Origin: Paludibacter sp.
Lineage (GTDB): Bacteria; Bacteroidota; Bacteroidia; Bacteroidales; Paludibacteraceae
Direction: 5' to 3'
Assembly: GCA_024710005.1 (NCBI GenBank)
Contig: JANJVQ010000006.1
Span: 62,001-126,000, forward strand
Length of the DNA stretch: 64,000 nt
The notes under the pieces are model-generated. The model made no database searches. It saw nothing but the letters and a program-made list of their open reading frames with translations, and was not told where the DNA came from. Of this stretch, positions 9,091 to 17,085 are shown piece after piece. Position numbers and translations under genes: made by a program. Position 1 is the first letter of the stretch; each line of letters opens with the position of its first letter.

Positions 9091-10143
9091 TTATTTTTCG
9101 CCCAATTGTTTATTCAACAGGTCAAGTTCCTCCAGCCTGGCTTTCAAAATTCCATTTTGCTCCATGACAAACATCATTTGCCTGTAATCAATTATGGTTG
9201 TATTCAGGAAGGTTTCCAATGCCCTGTTTGAATAATCGTAAGCTTGTTTGATATCACCTTTTATTTCATACAATACAGATAGATTGTGTGCGATTTTACT
9301 TTTTTTAGTCTGGTTTTTTACCGATTTCATCAATCCATCCCATATCTGAATGGCTCCGTCCCAGTTTTTCACATAAACCGAATCCAAACCTGACTTAAAC
9401 ACTTTATCTGACATGTCAAACAAATAGCGATCTGCTTGCTCCCAAAACGGGATAAATTGATTCACTGCTCTTTTTCCGGTAATCAGAGCACCGTCTATCA
9501 ATGCATCTCTTCTGTCCGGTAATCCATTCATGGCACGTTGCCTCGAATACGATTCCGATTCCCAATACACGGTATCTTTGGTTACTAAAGAAAATACATG
9601 ATTCCTGGATGGAAAATGAATGCTCCAGTTATACTCATAACGGGCCTCGAGGTAAGCAATAAAAGTAGCATTTTCCTCATCATAAGTTTCTCCCAGTTGA
9701 TCATGAACTAATATTCTGTTCAAAGCAACGATTCCATTGGCTCCGTATTTCTCCGACAAATCCTTTAATTTTGTTGCTTCCGGCAATGAAGCTGAGAAAA
9801 AATCGCCTTTATTAATGGATTGATGTTCTAGATTGACAGAGCTGAAAAATTCCTTTTCCAGTATAGATTCGGCAAATGAAGCCAGGGCAAAAACAGGCAG
9901 GCTATCTGTATCAACCGTAGCACTCTTCTGGTTTTCATTGAACTGAATGGTTTTATGTCCGTAGGTTTTCGGTTGTGATGCCGCGTTGTTGACAATCAAC
10001 AGGTGATTCACGTCAACCGGAAAAGAAACCTTGGCTGGCCGCAAAACATCAATGGTGGTATATAGCATTCCCGAACAGGAACTTAATACAACAGCAGATA
10101 CCAGAAAAGCAATATTTCTATATATATGATTCAGTCTGAACAT
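9091..10143 (-). CDS. DUF6340-type lipoprotein, 350 aa
   Basis: The N-terminus has a basic start, a hydrophobic stretch and the lipobox LSSC (Cys at about residue 23), so it should be lipidated and outer-membrane associated. The middle has an Asx-rich domain (VNHLLIVNNAASQPKTYG) seen in a family of Bacteroidota lipoproteins; the C-terminal third (IQIWDGLMKSVKNQTKKSKIAHNLSVLYEIKGDIKQAYDYSNRALE) reads as tetratricopeptide-like helices. Function unknown. The 113 bp between it and the next gene hold no other gene. Confidence 0.65.
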   Translation of the reverse strand: MFRLNHIYRNIAFLVSAVVLSSCSGMLYTTIDVLRPAKVSFPVDVNHLLIVNNAASQPKTYGHKTIQFNENQKSATVDTDSLPVFALASFAESILEKEFFSSVNLEHQSINKGDFFSASLPEATKLKDLSEKYGANGIVALNRILVHDQLGETYDEENATFIAYLEARYEYNWSIHFPSRNHVFSLVTKDTVYWESESYSRQRAMNGLPDRRDALIDGALITGKRAVNQFIPFWEQADRYLFDMSDKVFKSGLDSVYVKNWDGAIQIWDGLMKSVKNQTKKSKIAHNLSVLYEIKGDIKQAYDYSNRALETFLNTTIIDYRQMMFVMEQNGILKARLEELDLLNKQLGEK

Positions 10144-10256
10144 ATCCGGATAGTAACTAATTTAATGGCTGGTTCATTGGTTACAAAATTAACGAAACTA
10201 TTTCATTTTGCACAGCAAGCAATATGAAATATAATTAATATTGTAAAATTTTTCCT

Positions 10257-11600
10257 TTAAAGATGCATTCGTATGCGCCAATGTTGCGGATACATATTAT
10301 TAGATCTGTTTCCGATGTTTTTTACCCAACCGAGCGCCTGTTGCTGATAGCAGACCAGCACATAACCACGTGGCGTATTTTCCGGCATAACAATGCTTTC
10401 TCTTTTCAAATACCCAATGGCATCTTTCAGTTCCAGTTCAACAAATATAAAGGCATCTTTATTGATAATTTTCGACAAGGCAAATTGATGAGCCGGTATC
10501 AGATCTTTTCCTTTTATTTCGGCAAGCTGAACGCCATTAACCAAACAATTCAGCTTGCTATTCAGTTCCATACAGTCTGCAAGGTGTTTTTGCTGAAATG
10601 CCACAACCCGGTTTTCAATCTCTTTAACAATAAAATCATCTGAAAACAGCATCTGTTTACTGAAATCAACCGATCTGCCGGTTGACTTATCCGGTTGTCT
10701 GCTTTTCTTTGATTTCCCTTTATGAACCTGTTCTTCCCTGAACTGTTTTCTCAATACAGCAACAAAAAAACCTTCACCTTTTATCTTATGCGGATAAAAA
10801 CGACAGCCATATTCAGACCTGACAACGCCATTAAAATCGCTTATATCCGGCATCAGGCAGTCAGCCCCCAGCTTTTCACAGACCCAGGCAACATTTTCTT
10901 CGTTTTCTTCTTTGTTGTAAGTACAGGTACTATAGACCAAAATTCCACCAGCTTTCAAACTCTGCCATACATCTTCCAGTATTCCTTTTTGACGAATTGC
11001 ACACTGTTGTACATTTTGCAAGCTCCATTCAGCGATAGCACCAGAATCTTTTCTAAACATACCTTCACCGGAGCAGGGTGCATCCACTACAATGGCATCG
11101 AAGAAAGCCGGGAATTCACCAAAATCTTCAGGCGTATTATTGGTGACAATAACATTCGGATTTCCCCATTTGATAAGATTTTCAGCCAGAATCATTGCCC
11201 TGGATCGTACAATTTCGTTGCTGACTAATAAAGCTTCAGAAGACAATGACTGTGAAAGCAGCGTCGATTTACCTCCCGGAGCTGCGCATAAATCCAACAC
11301 GCGTTCAGCATCCTTTAAATATACATTACAAATCTGTTTTAAAAACATGGAACTGGCTTCCTGTACATAGTAAACACCGGCATGCAATAAAGGATCAGCC
11401 GTAAACAAAGGCCTTTCATCAAGATAGAATCCGGCATCACACCAGGGCACAACCTGACCGGAAGGTTGATAATCAGTCAATTTATTGTTCACACGTACAC
11501 TTACAGGAGATCTCGCATTTAATGCCTCCTCAAATGCAGGGTACTCTTCACCCAACAATAATTTTGTTCTTTCTACAAAAGCGACAGGAAGTTCTAACAT
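10257..11600 (-). CDS. rRNA cytosine-C5 methyltransferase (RsmF/NOL1-NOP2-Sun family), 447 aa
   Basis: SAM-dependent m5C methyltransferase of 16S rRNA. The SAM site is VLDLCAAPGGKSTLLS (about residues 104-119), the two cysteine motifs are VDAPCSGEGMFRK (motif IV) and YSTCTYNKEENE (motif VI), where TC supplies the catalytic cysteine. The C-terminal part carries the RsmF-like extension (PUA-like, ending in GWVKNIGNRSNNMYPQHWRIR). The open frame begins at a TTG (11612); the ATG at 11600 (MLELPVAFVERTK) is preferred. Whether it modifies C1407 as E. coli RsmF does cannot be told from sequence alone. Confidence 0.88.
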   Translation of the reverse strand: MLELPVAFVERTKLLLGEEYPAFEEALNARSPVSVRVNNKLTDYQPSGQVVPWCDAGFYLDERPLFTADPLLHAGVYYVQEASSMFLKQICNVYLKDAERVLDLCAAPGGKSTLLSQSLSSEALLVSNEIVRSRAMILAENLIKWGNPNVIVTNNTPEDFGEFPAFFDAIVVDAPCSGEGMFRKDSGAIAEWSLQNVQQCAIRQKGILEDVWQSLKAGGILVYSTCTYNKEENEENVAWVCEKLGADCLMPDISDFNGVVRSEYGCRFYPHKIKGEGFFVAVLRKQFREEQVHKGKSKKSRQPDKSTGRSVDFSKQMLFSDDFIVKEIENRVVAFQQKHLADCMELNSKLNCLVNGVQLAEIKGKDLIPAHQFALSKIINKDAFIFVELELKDAIGYLKRESIVMPENTPRGYVLVCYQQQALGWVKNIGNRSNNMYPQHWRIRMHL

Positions 11601-11700
11601 CAATACATACAATTAAAATCATTCGAATCAAAAGTTCAAAATTACAAAAAAAGCAGTGAAAACTTATCACTGCTTTTCATGCGAATATTATATCGCAAAT

Positions 11701-11955
11701 TTATGAGGCCTCCTCTTCCAGTATTCTGAGGGCGATATCCAGTATTTGTGTATCATCGAGCATCACCAATCCACCGTCAGGTCCCGGTTCGATATGCACA
11801 CCAACACTTTTACCATCCTTGTAATTTTTTCCTCCGAAATAGTTTTTTACTGATTCTTTTTCCAGGCCAAGTTCTTCAGCGATCTTAGCCATACTTCCGC
11901 TTGGGAGCGCATCCTTGATCCTCCGCAGCTCATTAAAAGTTATCGTTTTTGTCAT
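11701..11955 (-). CDS. Small predicted DNA-binding protein, 84 aa
   Basis: A conserved short Bacteroidota protein. The N-terminal half, FNELRRIKDALPSGSMAKIAEELGLEKESVKNYFGG, reads as a helix-turn-helix; the C-terminal half ends in an acidic DDTQILDIALRILEEE helix. It stands alone, 85 nt downstream of no obvious partner, with a near-consensus promoter (TAACTTTC on its strand) about 20 nt before the ATG. Role unknown; a small regulator or nucleoid-associated protein is the likely class. Confidence 0.65.
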   Translation of the reverse strand: MTKTITFNELRRIKDALPSGSMAKIAEELGLEKESVKNYFGGKNYKDGKSVGVHIEPGPDGGLVMLDDTQILDIALRILEEEAS

Positions 11956-12071
11956 AACACCATGTATTAGAAAGTTAGTACGAATGTGTAATTTTTAAGT
12001 GCTATAAACGTAATACATTATTTTAATACAACCAAATTTTTTAATAACTTTTTTGGAAATAAAAATCATCG

Positions 12072-12123
12072 GTCACCAGTCATCGGTCTACGGTCTGGGG
12101 ACTATAGACCGATGACTGGTGAC
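12072..12123. repeat. 18-bp perfect inverted repeat (GTCACCAGTCATCGGTCT)
   Basis: GTCACCAGTCATCGGTCT at 12072-12089 and its exact complement at 12106-12123 flank a 16-nt spacer containing a second GGTCT. A related fragment, CAGTAGACCGTAGAC, occurs at 58074-58088 at the end of another intergenic repeat. The inverted repeat supplies the last coding triplets and the stop of the M20 peptidase gene. Confidence 0.75.
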
Positions 12124-13477
12124 TAAATATTAAATAAAAAGCCACAATGGTTTCGATACCTTTCTTAAACATGTCAAGCGGAAAGTTTTCATTGGGAGAA
12201 TGAATGGCGTCAGACTCCAGACCAAAGCCCATTAAAATGGGTTTTATGCCCAATACCTTTTCGAATACAGGTATAACACCAATACTGCCACCTCTTCTTA
12301 CAGGAAGAGGACGAACACCAAAGACTTTTTCATACGCTTGCTCTGCAGCCCGATAAGCAGGCGAATCAATCGGACAAACATAACTGGCTGCTCCATGCAA
12401 TGGAATTATATCAATTTGAATATACTCAGGAGCAATAGCACGCAAGTAGTCTGCCACCAACTGCATAATTTCGCGGTGATCCTGATCCGGCACCAAACGT
12501 GCAGAAAGCTTAGCATAGGCTTTCGAAGGTAAAACTGTTTTGGAACCTTCGCCGGTATAACCGCCCCAAATTCCGCAAATGTCTAAAGTTGGTCTGATCC
12601 CGGTACGTTCAATCGTAGAATACCCTTTTTCTCCAAATAAATGAGAAATGCCCAAATCTTTTTTGTATGCTTCTTCATCAAAAGGTACCTGATCAATCAG
12701 TTTTTTCTCTTCTGGAGAAATTTCCTGCACCCGATCATAAAAGCCCGGGATTGTGACACGCCCCTGATCGTCGGTAAGCCGAGCAAGCATTCTACTCAAT
12801 TCATTAATCGGATTGGCAACCGCCCCACCGAAAATACCCGAATGCAAATCTCGGTTTGCGCCGGTCACTTCAATCTGCCAGTAAGCCAGTCCGCGTAAAC
12901 CAGTTGTAATGCTTGGCGTATCAGCAGCCAGCATACTTGTATCTGAAACCAAAATAGTATCGCAAGTTAGCAATGACTTATTAGCCTCACAAAATACTTC
13001 TAAATTAGGCGAACCAATCTCCTCTTCACCCTCCAGCAGAAACTTCACATTACAATTCAGCTGATCAGTCAGCACCAGATACTCAAAGGCCTTGGCATGC
13101 ATAAAAGACTGACCTTTATCATCATCTGCACCCCGGGCAAAAATTTTCCCATCCCTGACTTCAGGTTCAAATGGAGGAGATTTCCACAATTCAAGCGGTT
13201 CTGCCGGCATAACATCATAATGTCCGTACACCAATACAGTCGGAAGTGATTTATCAATAAACTTTTCAGCATACACGACCGGATTCCCTTTTGTTTCCAT
13301 TACTACAGCTTTATCCACACCGGATTTAAGGAGTAACTTCACCCATTGGTTCGCACATTGATACAAGGCATCTCTGGCATGCTGATGCGCACTAACGCTG
13401 GGAATTCGAATGAGTGAAAATAGTTCGTCCAGTATGGAAGGAAGATTCTTATTAATATATGATTGTGTTGTTATCAT
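12080..13477 (-). CDS. M20 family dipeptidase, 465 aa
   Basis: Zinc aminoacyl dipeptidase/carboxypeptidase-like enzyme of the M20 (ArgE/DapE/CNDP) clan. Metal ligands are visible in VLVYGHYDVMPAEP (His, Asp), FARGADDDKGQ, LLEGEEEIGSPN (catalytic Glu pair) and VSDTSMLA, followed by the dimerisation domain (REVTGANRDLHSGIFGGAVANP). The C-terminal tail FSHQSSVYSPQTVDR is encoded by the intergenic inverted repeat at 12072-12123, so the native protein probably ended around ETIVAFYLIF and has been lengthened by repeat insertion. Cytoplasmic; no signal peptide. Confidence 0.9.
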   Translation of the reverse strand: MITTQSYINKNLPSILDELFSLIRIPSVSAHQHARDALYQCANQWVKLLLKSGVDKAVVMETKGNPVVYAEKFIDKSLPTVLVYGHYDVMPAEPLELWKSPPFEPEVRDGKIFARGADDDKGQSFMHAKAFEYLVLTDQLNCNVKFLLEGEEEIGSPNLEVFCEANKSLLTCDTILVSDTSMLAADTPSITTGLRGLAYWQIEVTGANRDLHSGIFGGAVANPINELSRMLARLTDDQGRVTIPGFYDRVQEISPEEKKLIDQVPFDEEAYKKDLGISHLFGEKGYSTIERTGIRPTLDICGIWGGYTGEGSKTVLPSKAYAKLSARLVPDQDHREIMQLVADYLRAIAPEYIQIDIIPLHGAASYVCPIDSPAYRAAEQAYEKVFGVRPLPVRRGGSIGVIPVFEKVLGIKPILMGFGLESDAIHSPNENFPLDMFKKGIETIVAFYLIFSHQSSVYSPQTVDR

Positions 13478-13741
13478 ATTAAACTATTTTCGAAGATATT
13501 ATTAAACATGCGTTTGTAAGTCAGAAACAAAATAGAAAGAACAAAGTTAATAATATTTTTAGCATTGAGGTAACCCTTTCATCAGCAAAAAAACTGCACT
13601 TATCGAAAAAATCCCGTTATTCACCGTATATCATTTTCATGCTGGCCGGATGAAGACTATTTTTGCACCGTACTTATAAATAAGGAATGATATTTGCTTA
13701 TTGCCGGCATCAAAAAATACGAACCATTCAACAAAGAGCTT
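13478..13741. other. Intergenic region with one promoter-like box
   Basis: No gene seen. A TATTTTTG box (13658-13665) matches TAnnTTTG and points rightwards to the small membrane ORF. The rest is AT-rich spacer between divergent transcripts. Confidence 0.4.
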
Positions 13742-13909
13742 ATGAGAGGATTACTGAACAACCTAATGTACGAGATTGCAGGTATCGGGGCAATGATCAT
13801 TGTATACATTATTATTTATTACAGGTCTATAAGATCATCATTCAGAAATAATGATGATAACAAAAACAGATATTTAAACAGTAAATTTCCGACACACGAA
13901 AACTTTTAA
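13742..13909 (+). CDS. Possible small single-span membrane protein, 55 aa
   Basis: From ATG 13742 the product is 55 residues: MRGLLNNLMYEI, then a hydrophobic segment (IAGIGAMIIVYIIIYY, about residues 12-28) and a basic/Asn-rich tail. A TTG at 13694 would lengthen it. It has a TAnnTTTG box 77 nt upstream. No family recognised and the coding case rests only on the membrane segment and position. Confidence 0.35.
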   Translation: MRGLLNNLMYEIAGIGAMIIVYIIIYYRSIRSSFRNNDDNKNRYLNSKFPTHENF

Positions 13910-13985
13910 ATTATTAAAGTTTCCATATTAAAAACATTATACATCTAACATTCAGATAATTACACTTTATTAATGTTTTTTAATA

Positions 13986-14015
13986 TTGCATATTGACAAC
14001 ATAATATTACTTTTG
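13986..14015 (+). promoter_or_regulatory. tetR promoter with almost no leader
   Basis: TACTTTTG at 14008-14015 fits TAnnTTTG, with a TTG at 13986-13988 nineteen nt upstream as the -33 element. The start codon at 14024 is only nine nt beyond the -7 box, so the mRNA would be leaderless or carry 1-4 nt. Confidence 0.6.
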
Positions 14016-14023
14016 CGGCCTAT

Positions 14024-14632
14024 ATGGAAAGTATCAAAGAAAATATCATTCAGGTAGCCGCGACACAATTCCATCAGGTTGGCATCAGAAATGTGTCGAT
14101 TGATGATGTATGTGCAGAATTAAGGATATCTAAAAAAACATTTTATCAGTATTTTGATAAAAAGGAAGAGCTAATCGACGCCGTCATTGCCTATGAACAA
14201 GAGCAGCATATGGCAAAGATGCACAAATCAATCCGGGATAAGAATGCGATTGAAGTATTTATTTTTACAATCAAAGAAATCAAAAAATCGGCAGAGTGTA
14301 CTCCCTTCATGCTTTGGCATGACTTAAAAAAGTACTATCCTGCTCTTCATCAGAAATATGATCAGATAAAAACGGAACGGATACAATCTGCTTTCGAAGA
14401 AAACATCCGGCAGGGAATTGAGGAAGGCTATTATCGTGACAATTTAGACATAGAGCTTATCTCCTTCTTTCATTCGATTCAGATCAGGAATATCTTTGAG
14501 ACCATGATGCAGTCGCAAAAAAAGTATACGCTAAAACGACTAACAGATTTTTTTATTGACATGATTATTCACCTCATTGTAAATGAAAAAGAACTAAAAT
14601 ACATTGAAGAAAACCTTAGTGAGAAAAAATAA
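14024..14632 (+). CDS. TetR/AcrR family regulator, 202 aa
   Basis: The N-terminal helix-turn-helix is typical (IIQVAATQFHQVGIRNVSIDDVCAELRISKKTFYQYFDKKEELIDAVI, residues 6-53). The C-terminal ligand domain is variable. It heads an efflux operon (TolC-like, adaptor, RND pump), with 28 nt to the next gene, and is expected to repress it in response to a pump substrate. The operator is probably in the AT-rich stretch just before its start. Confidence 0.88.
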   Translation: MESIKENIIQVAATQFHQVGIRNVSIDDVCAELRISKKTFYQYFDKKEELIDAVIAYEQEQHMAKMHKSIRDKNAIEVFIFTIKEIKKSAECTPFMLWHDLKKYYPALHQKYDQIKTERIQSAFEENIRQGIEEGYYRDNLDIELISFFHSIQIRNIFETMMQSQKKYTLKRLTDFFIDMIIHLIVNEKELKYIEENLSEKK

Positions 14633-14660
14633 AACCAACAATTGAACGAAAATAACAGGT

Positions 14661-16019
14661 ATGAAAAAGATGAAATTTTTATTATCCGCAATACCTTTCC
14701 TGATGATGGCAGGCTTTATCCATGCGCAACAGGACAGTATTGCAAAGCAAGACACGCTATCACTTACTTTACAGCAATGCATCAGCATTGCCATGGATGA
14801 GAGCCCGACGATCCGCATCGCGCAACGGGATATCGAAAGAGTTGATTATGCAAACAAAGAAAAGATGTCGGCGTTGTTTCCGGCTATCAATGCTTCTGCG
14901 TCATACTCCCGTACATTAAAGAAACAGAAAATGTTTTTTGACATTCCCGGCTTCCCGTCAAGTCCGGATGGCATTGAAGTCGGTCAGGATAACACCTTCG
15001 CAGGCGTACTTTCGGCATCCATGCCCATCATCTCTCCTACCCTTTGGGCTAGCCTGAAGATGAACGAAACGGATGCAGCGCTCACCATGGAATCGGCCCG
15101 TTCGTCGAAGCTGTCACTAATCAATTCCGTGACGAAAGCATTTTATGGTGTCTTACTGGCACAGGATTCTTACAAAGTTTTTGAAAGAACCTATCAGAAT
15201 GCGGCTGAGAATGCCAGAATCATCCAGAACAAATTCGAGCAGGGTGCTGTTTCTGAATTTGAATGGATTCGTGCTGATGTACAGGTTAGAAACGCGCTGA
15301 CGAACTTAGTTTCTGCTGAAAGCGCCATCAACCTGAGCACATTACAGTTAAAAATGCTGATGGGTATTGATATGCATACCGCCATTCAACCCACCGGCAA
15401 ATTAGCTGATTATGAATCACTGGTATTTGAACAAGCCATTCAACTATCCAACAATTCTCTGGATAAAAATACGGATCTGAATCAGTTTGATTTGAAGGCA
15501 AAACAATTAAAACAATCATTGGAAATTCAGAAATCAACGTGGCTCCCGACACTATCTGCAAATATAAACTACCAATACATGTCGATGCCCAATGATGATG
15601 TTGCATTCAAGGATTATTACTGGTTTCCGACATCAACTGCAGGCTTAACCTTATCTATCCCCATCTTTCAGGGTGGCAGTAAACATTACAAGGCTAAGCA
15701 ATTACAGGTACAAATCAAGGCCATGGATGATCAACGTGAAAATCTGAAACGTTCGTTAGAATTACAGGCAATTACCTTTACAGATAATATGATTAAAGCC
15801 ATTGAGAAAATGGAATCCGGCAAAAAAGCATTAACGCAGGCTGAAAAGGCTTTAGATATTTCTCAGAAAATGTATGAAGTAGGTGCAGGTACCTACCTTG
15901 ATGTAACGAATGCCGAATTGGGCTATATTCAGGCCGGATTATCGTATAATCAATCCATTTATGATTTTATATCCGCCAAATCCGAATTAGAAAAAATTTT
16001 AGGTACAACAATCAATTAA
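14661..16019 (+). CDS. TolC family outer membrane efflux protein, 452 aa
   Basis: Signal peptide MKKMKFLLSAIPFLMMAGFIHA precedes two OEP repeats: LTLQQCISIAMDESPTIRIAQRDIERV and, in the second half, long coiled helices ending with AEKALDISQKMYEVGAGTYLDVTNAELG. Forms the outer membrane exit duct of the tripartite pump encoded by the next two genes. Length is normal for the family. Confidence 0.93.
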   Translation: MKKMKFLLSAIPFLMMAGFIHAQQDSIAKQDTLSLTLQQCISIAMDESPTIRIAQRDIERVDYANKEKMSALFPAINASASYSRTLKKQKMFFDIPGFPSSPDGIEVGQDNTFAGVLSASMPIISPTLWASLKMNETDAALTMESARSSKLSLINSVTKAFYGVLLAQDSYKVFERTYQNAAENARIIQNKFEQGAVSEFEWIRADVQVRNALTNLVSAESAINLSTLQLKMLMGIDMHTAIQPTGKLADYESLVFEQAIQLSNNSLDKNTDLNQFDLKAKQLKQSLEIQKSTWLPTLSANINYQYMSMPNDDVAFKDYYWFPTSTAGLTLSIPIFQGGSKHYKAKQLQVQIKAMDDQRENLKRSLELQAITFTDNMIKAIEKMESGKKALTQAEKALDISQKMYEVGAGTYLDVTNAELGYIQAGLSYNQSIYDFISAKSELEKILGTTIN

Positions 16020-16030
16020 TAATTTAACAT

Positions 16031-17053
16031 ATGAACGCAATAAACAAAATTATTTTATTCCTGTTTGTTATTGGTCTGGCTGCCTGTGGAGGACAAAGCG
16101 CACCGGAAAACACTCAAAAAGAGGACAATAATCAAGCTCCAAAAGTAAAAACTCAACAGGTTGTGGCACGTGATGTGGAACAAATATATGAATTTACAGC
16201 CACTGTCGAACCCATCGTAAAAAACAACATCAACCCCACTACTCCGGGACGAATCCGTCAGATTTTCGTGGAAGTAGGTGATAAAGTGGTTAAAGGACAA
16301 CGGTTAGCGCAAATGGATGCTGTAAATTTGGTGAATTCAGAAACGCAGATTGAAAACTTCAAACGAATTTATAACCGCGTATCCGAATTATATGCCGTAG
16401 GAGGCGCCTCACAACAGGAGTTAGATAATGCACGCCTGCAACTCACCCTGGCCGAAACAAACCTGAAAACTTTACAGGAAAACACCCTGTTACTCAGTCC
16501 GATTTCAGGCATTGTATCGGCACGTAATTACGATAACGGCGACATGTATAACGGACAACAACCCATTCTTACCGTGATGCAAATCAACCCGGTATTACTA
16601 AAAATCAATGTTTCAGAAACATTTTTCAGTAAGGTAAAACCAGGAATGAAGGTGGATGTAACATTAGATGTATATGAAAAAGAATCTTTTAAAGGAAAGG
16701 TTAGTCTGGTTTACCCGACAATTGATGAACGCACCCGTACATTCGGGGTTGAAATCAAACTTGACAATCCGAACTCGAAGGTTCGTCCGGGTATGTTTGC
16801 CCGTGTAAACATCAATTTCGGTGCAATCAACCGGGTTGTTGTACCCGATCAGGCCATCATCAAACAGGCCGGATCAGGAGCCAGGTTTGTATATTTACTC
16901 GAAGGAGACAAGGTAAGCTACAAACAAATTGAACTCGGTCGCCGCATAGACAAGGAATACGAACTGATATCCGGCATTGAAAGTGGTGCTGAAGTTGTTG
17001 TTTCAGGTCAGGGTAAATTAGCCGATGGCATTGCCGTAGAAGTGATAAAATAA
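16031..17053 (+). CDS. RND efflux periplasmic adaptor (membrane fusion protein), 340 aa
   Basis: Lipoprotein signal with lipobox GLAAC (Cys about residue 19), then the biotinyl-lipoyl half motifs (PTTPGRIRQIFVEVGDKVVKGQRLAQMD and LLSPISGIVSARNYDNGDMYNGQQP), a short alpha hairpin between them, and the beta-barrel and membrane-proximal domains. It bridges the RND pump and the TolC-like duct. It starts 11 nt after the TolC gene. Confidence 0.93.
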   Translation: MNAINKIILFLFVIGLAACGGQSAPENTQKEDNNQAPKVKTQQVVARDVEQIYEFTATVEPIVKNNINPTTPGRIRQIFVEVGDKVVKGQRLAQMDAVNLVNSETQIENFKRIYNRVSELYAVGGASQQELDNARLQLTLAETNLKTLQENTLLLSPISGIVSARNYDNGDMYNGQQPILTVMQINPVLLKINVSETFFSKVKPGMKVDVTLDVYEKESFKGKVSLVYPTIDERTRTFGVEIKLDNPNSKVRPGMFARVNINFGAINRVVVPDQAIIKQAGSGARFVYLLEGDKVSYKQIELGRRIDKEYELISGIESGAEVVVSGQGKLADGIAVEVIK

Positions 17054-17085
17054 CATAGGTTTTTTACTACAAAATTCAACATAAA

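Noticed and set aside
10722-11228. 168-aa ORF on the plus strand
   Set aside because: Antisense shadow of the rRNA methyltransferase gene, whose motifs are unmistakable.
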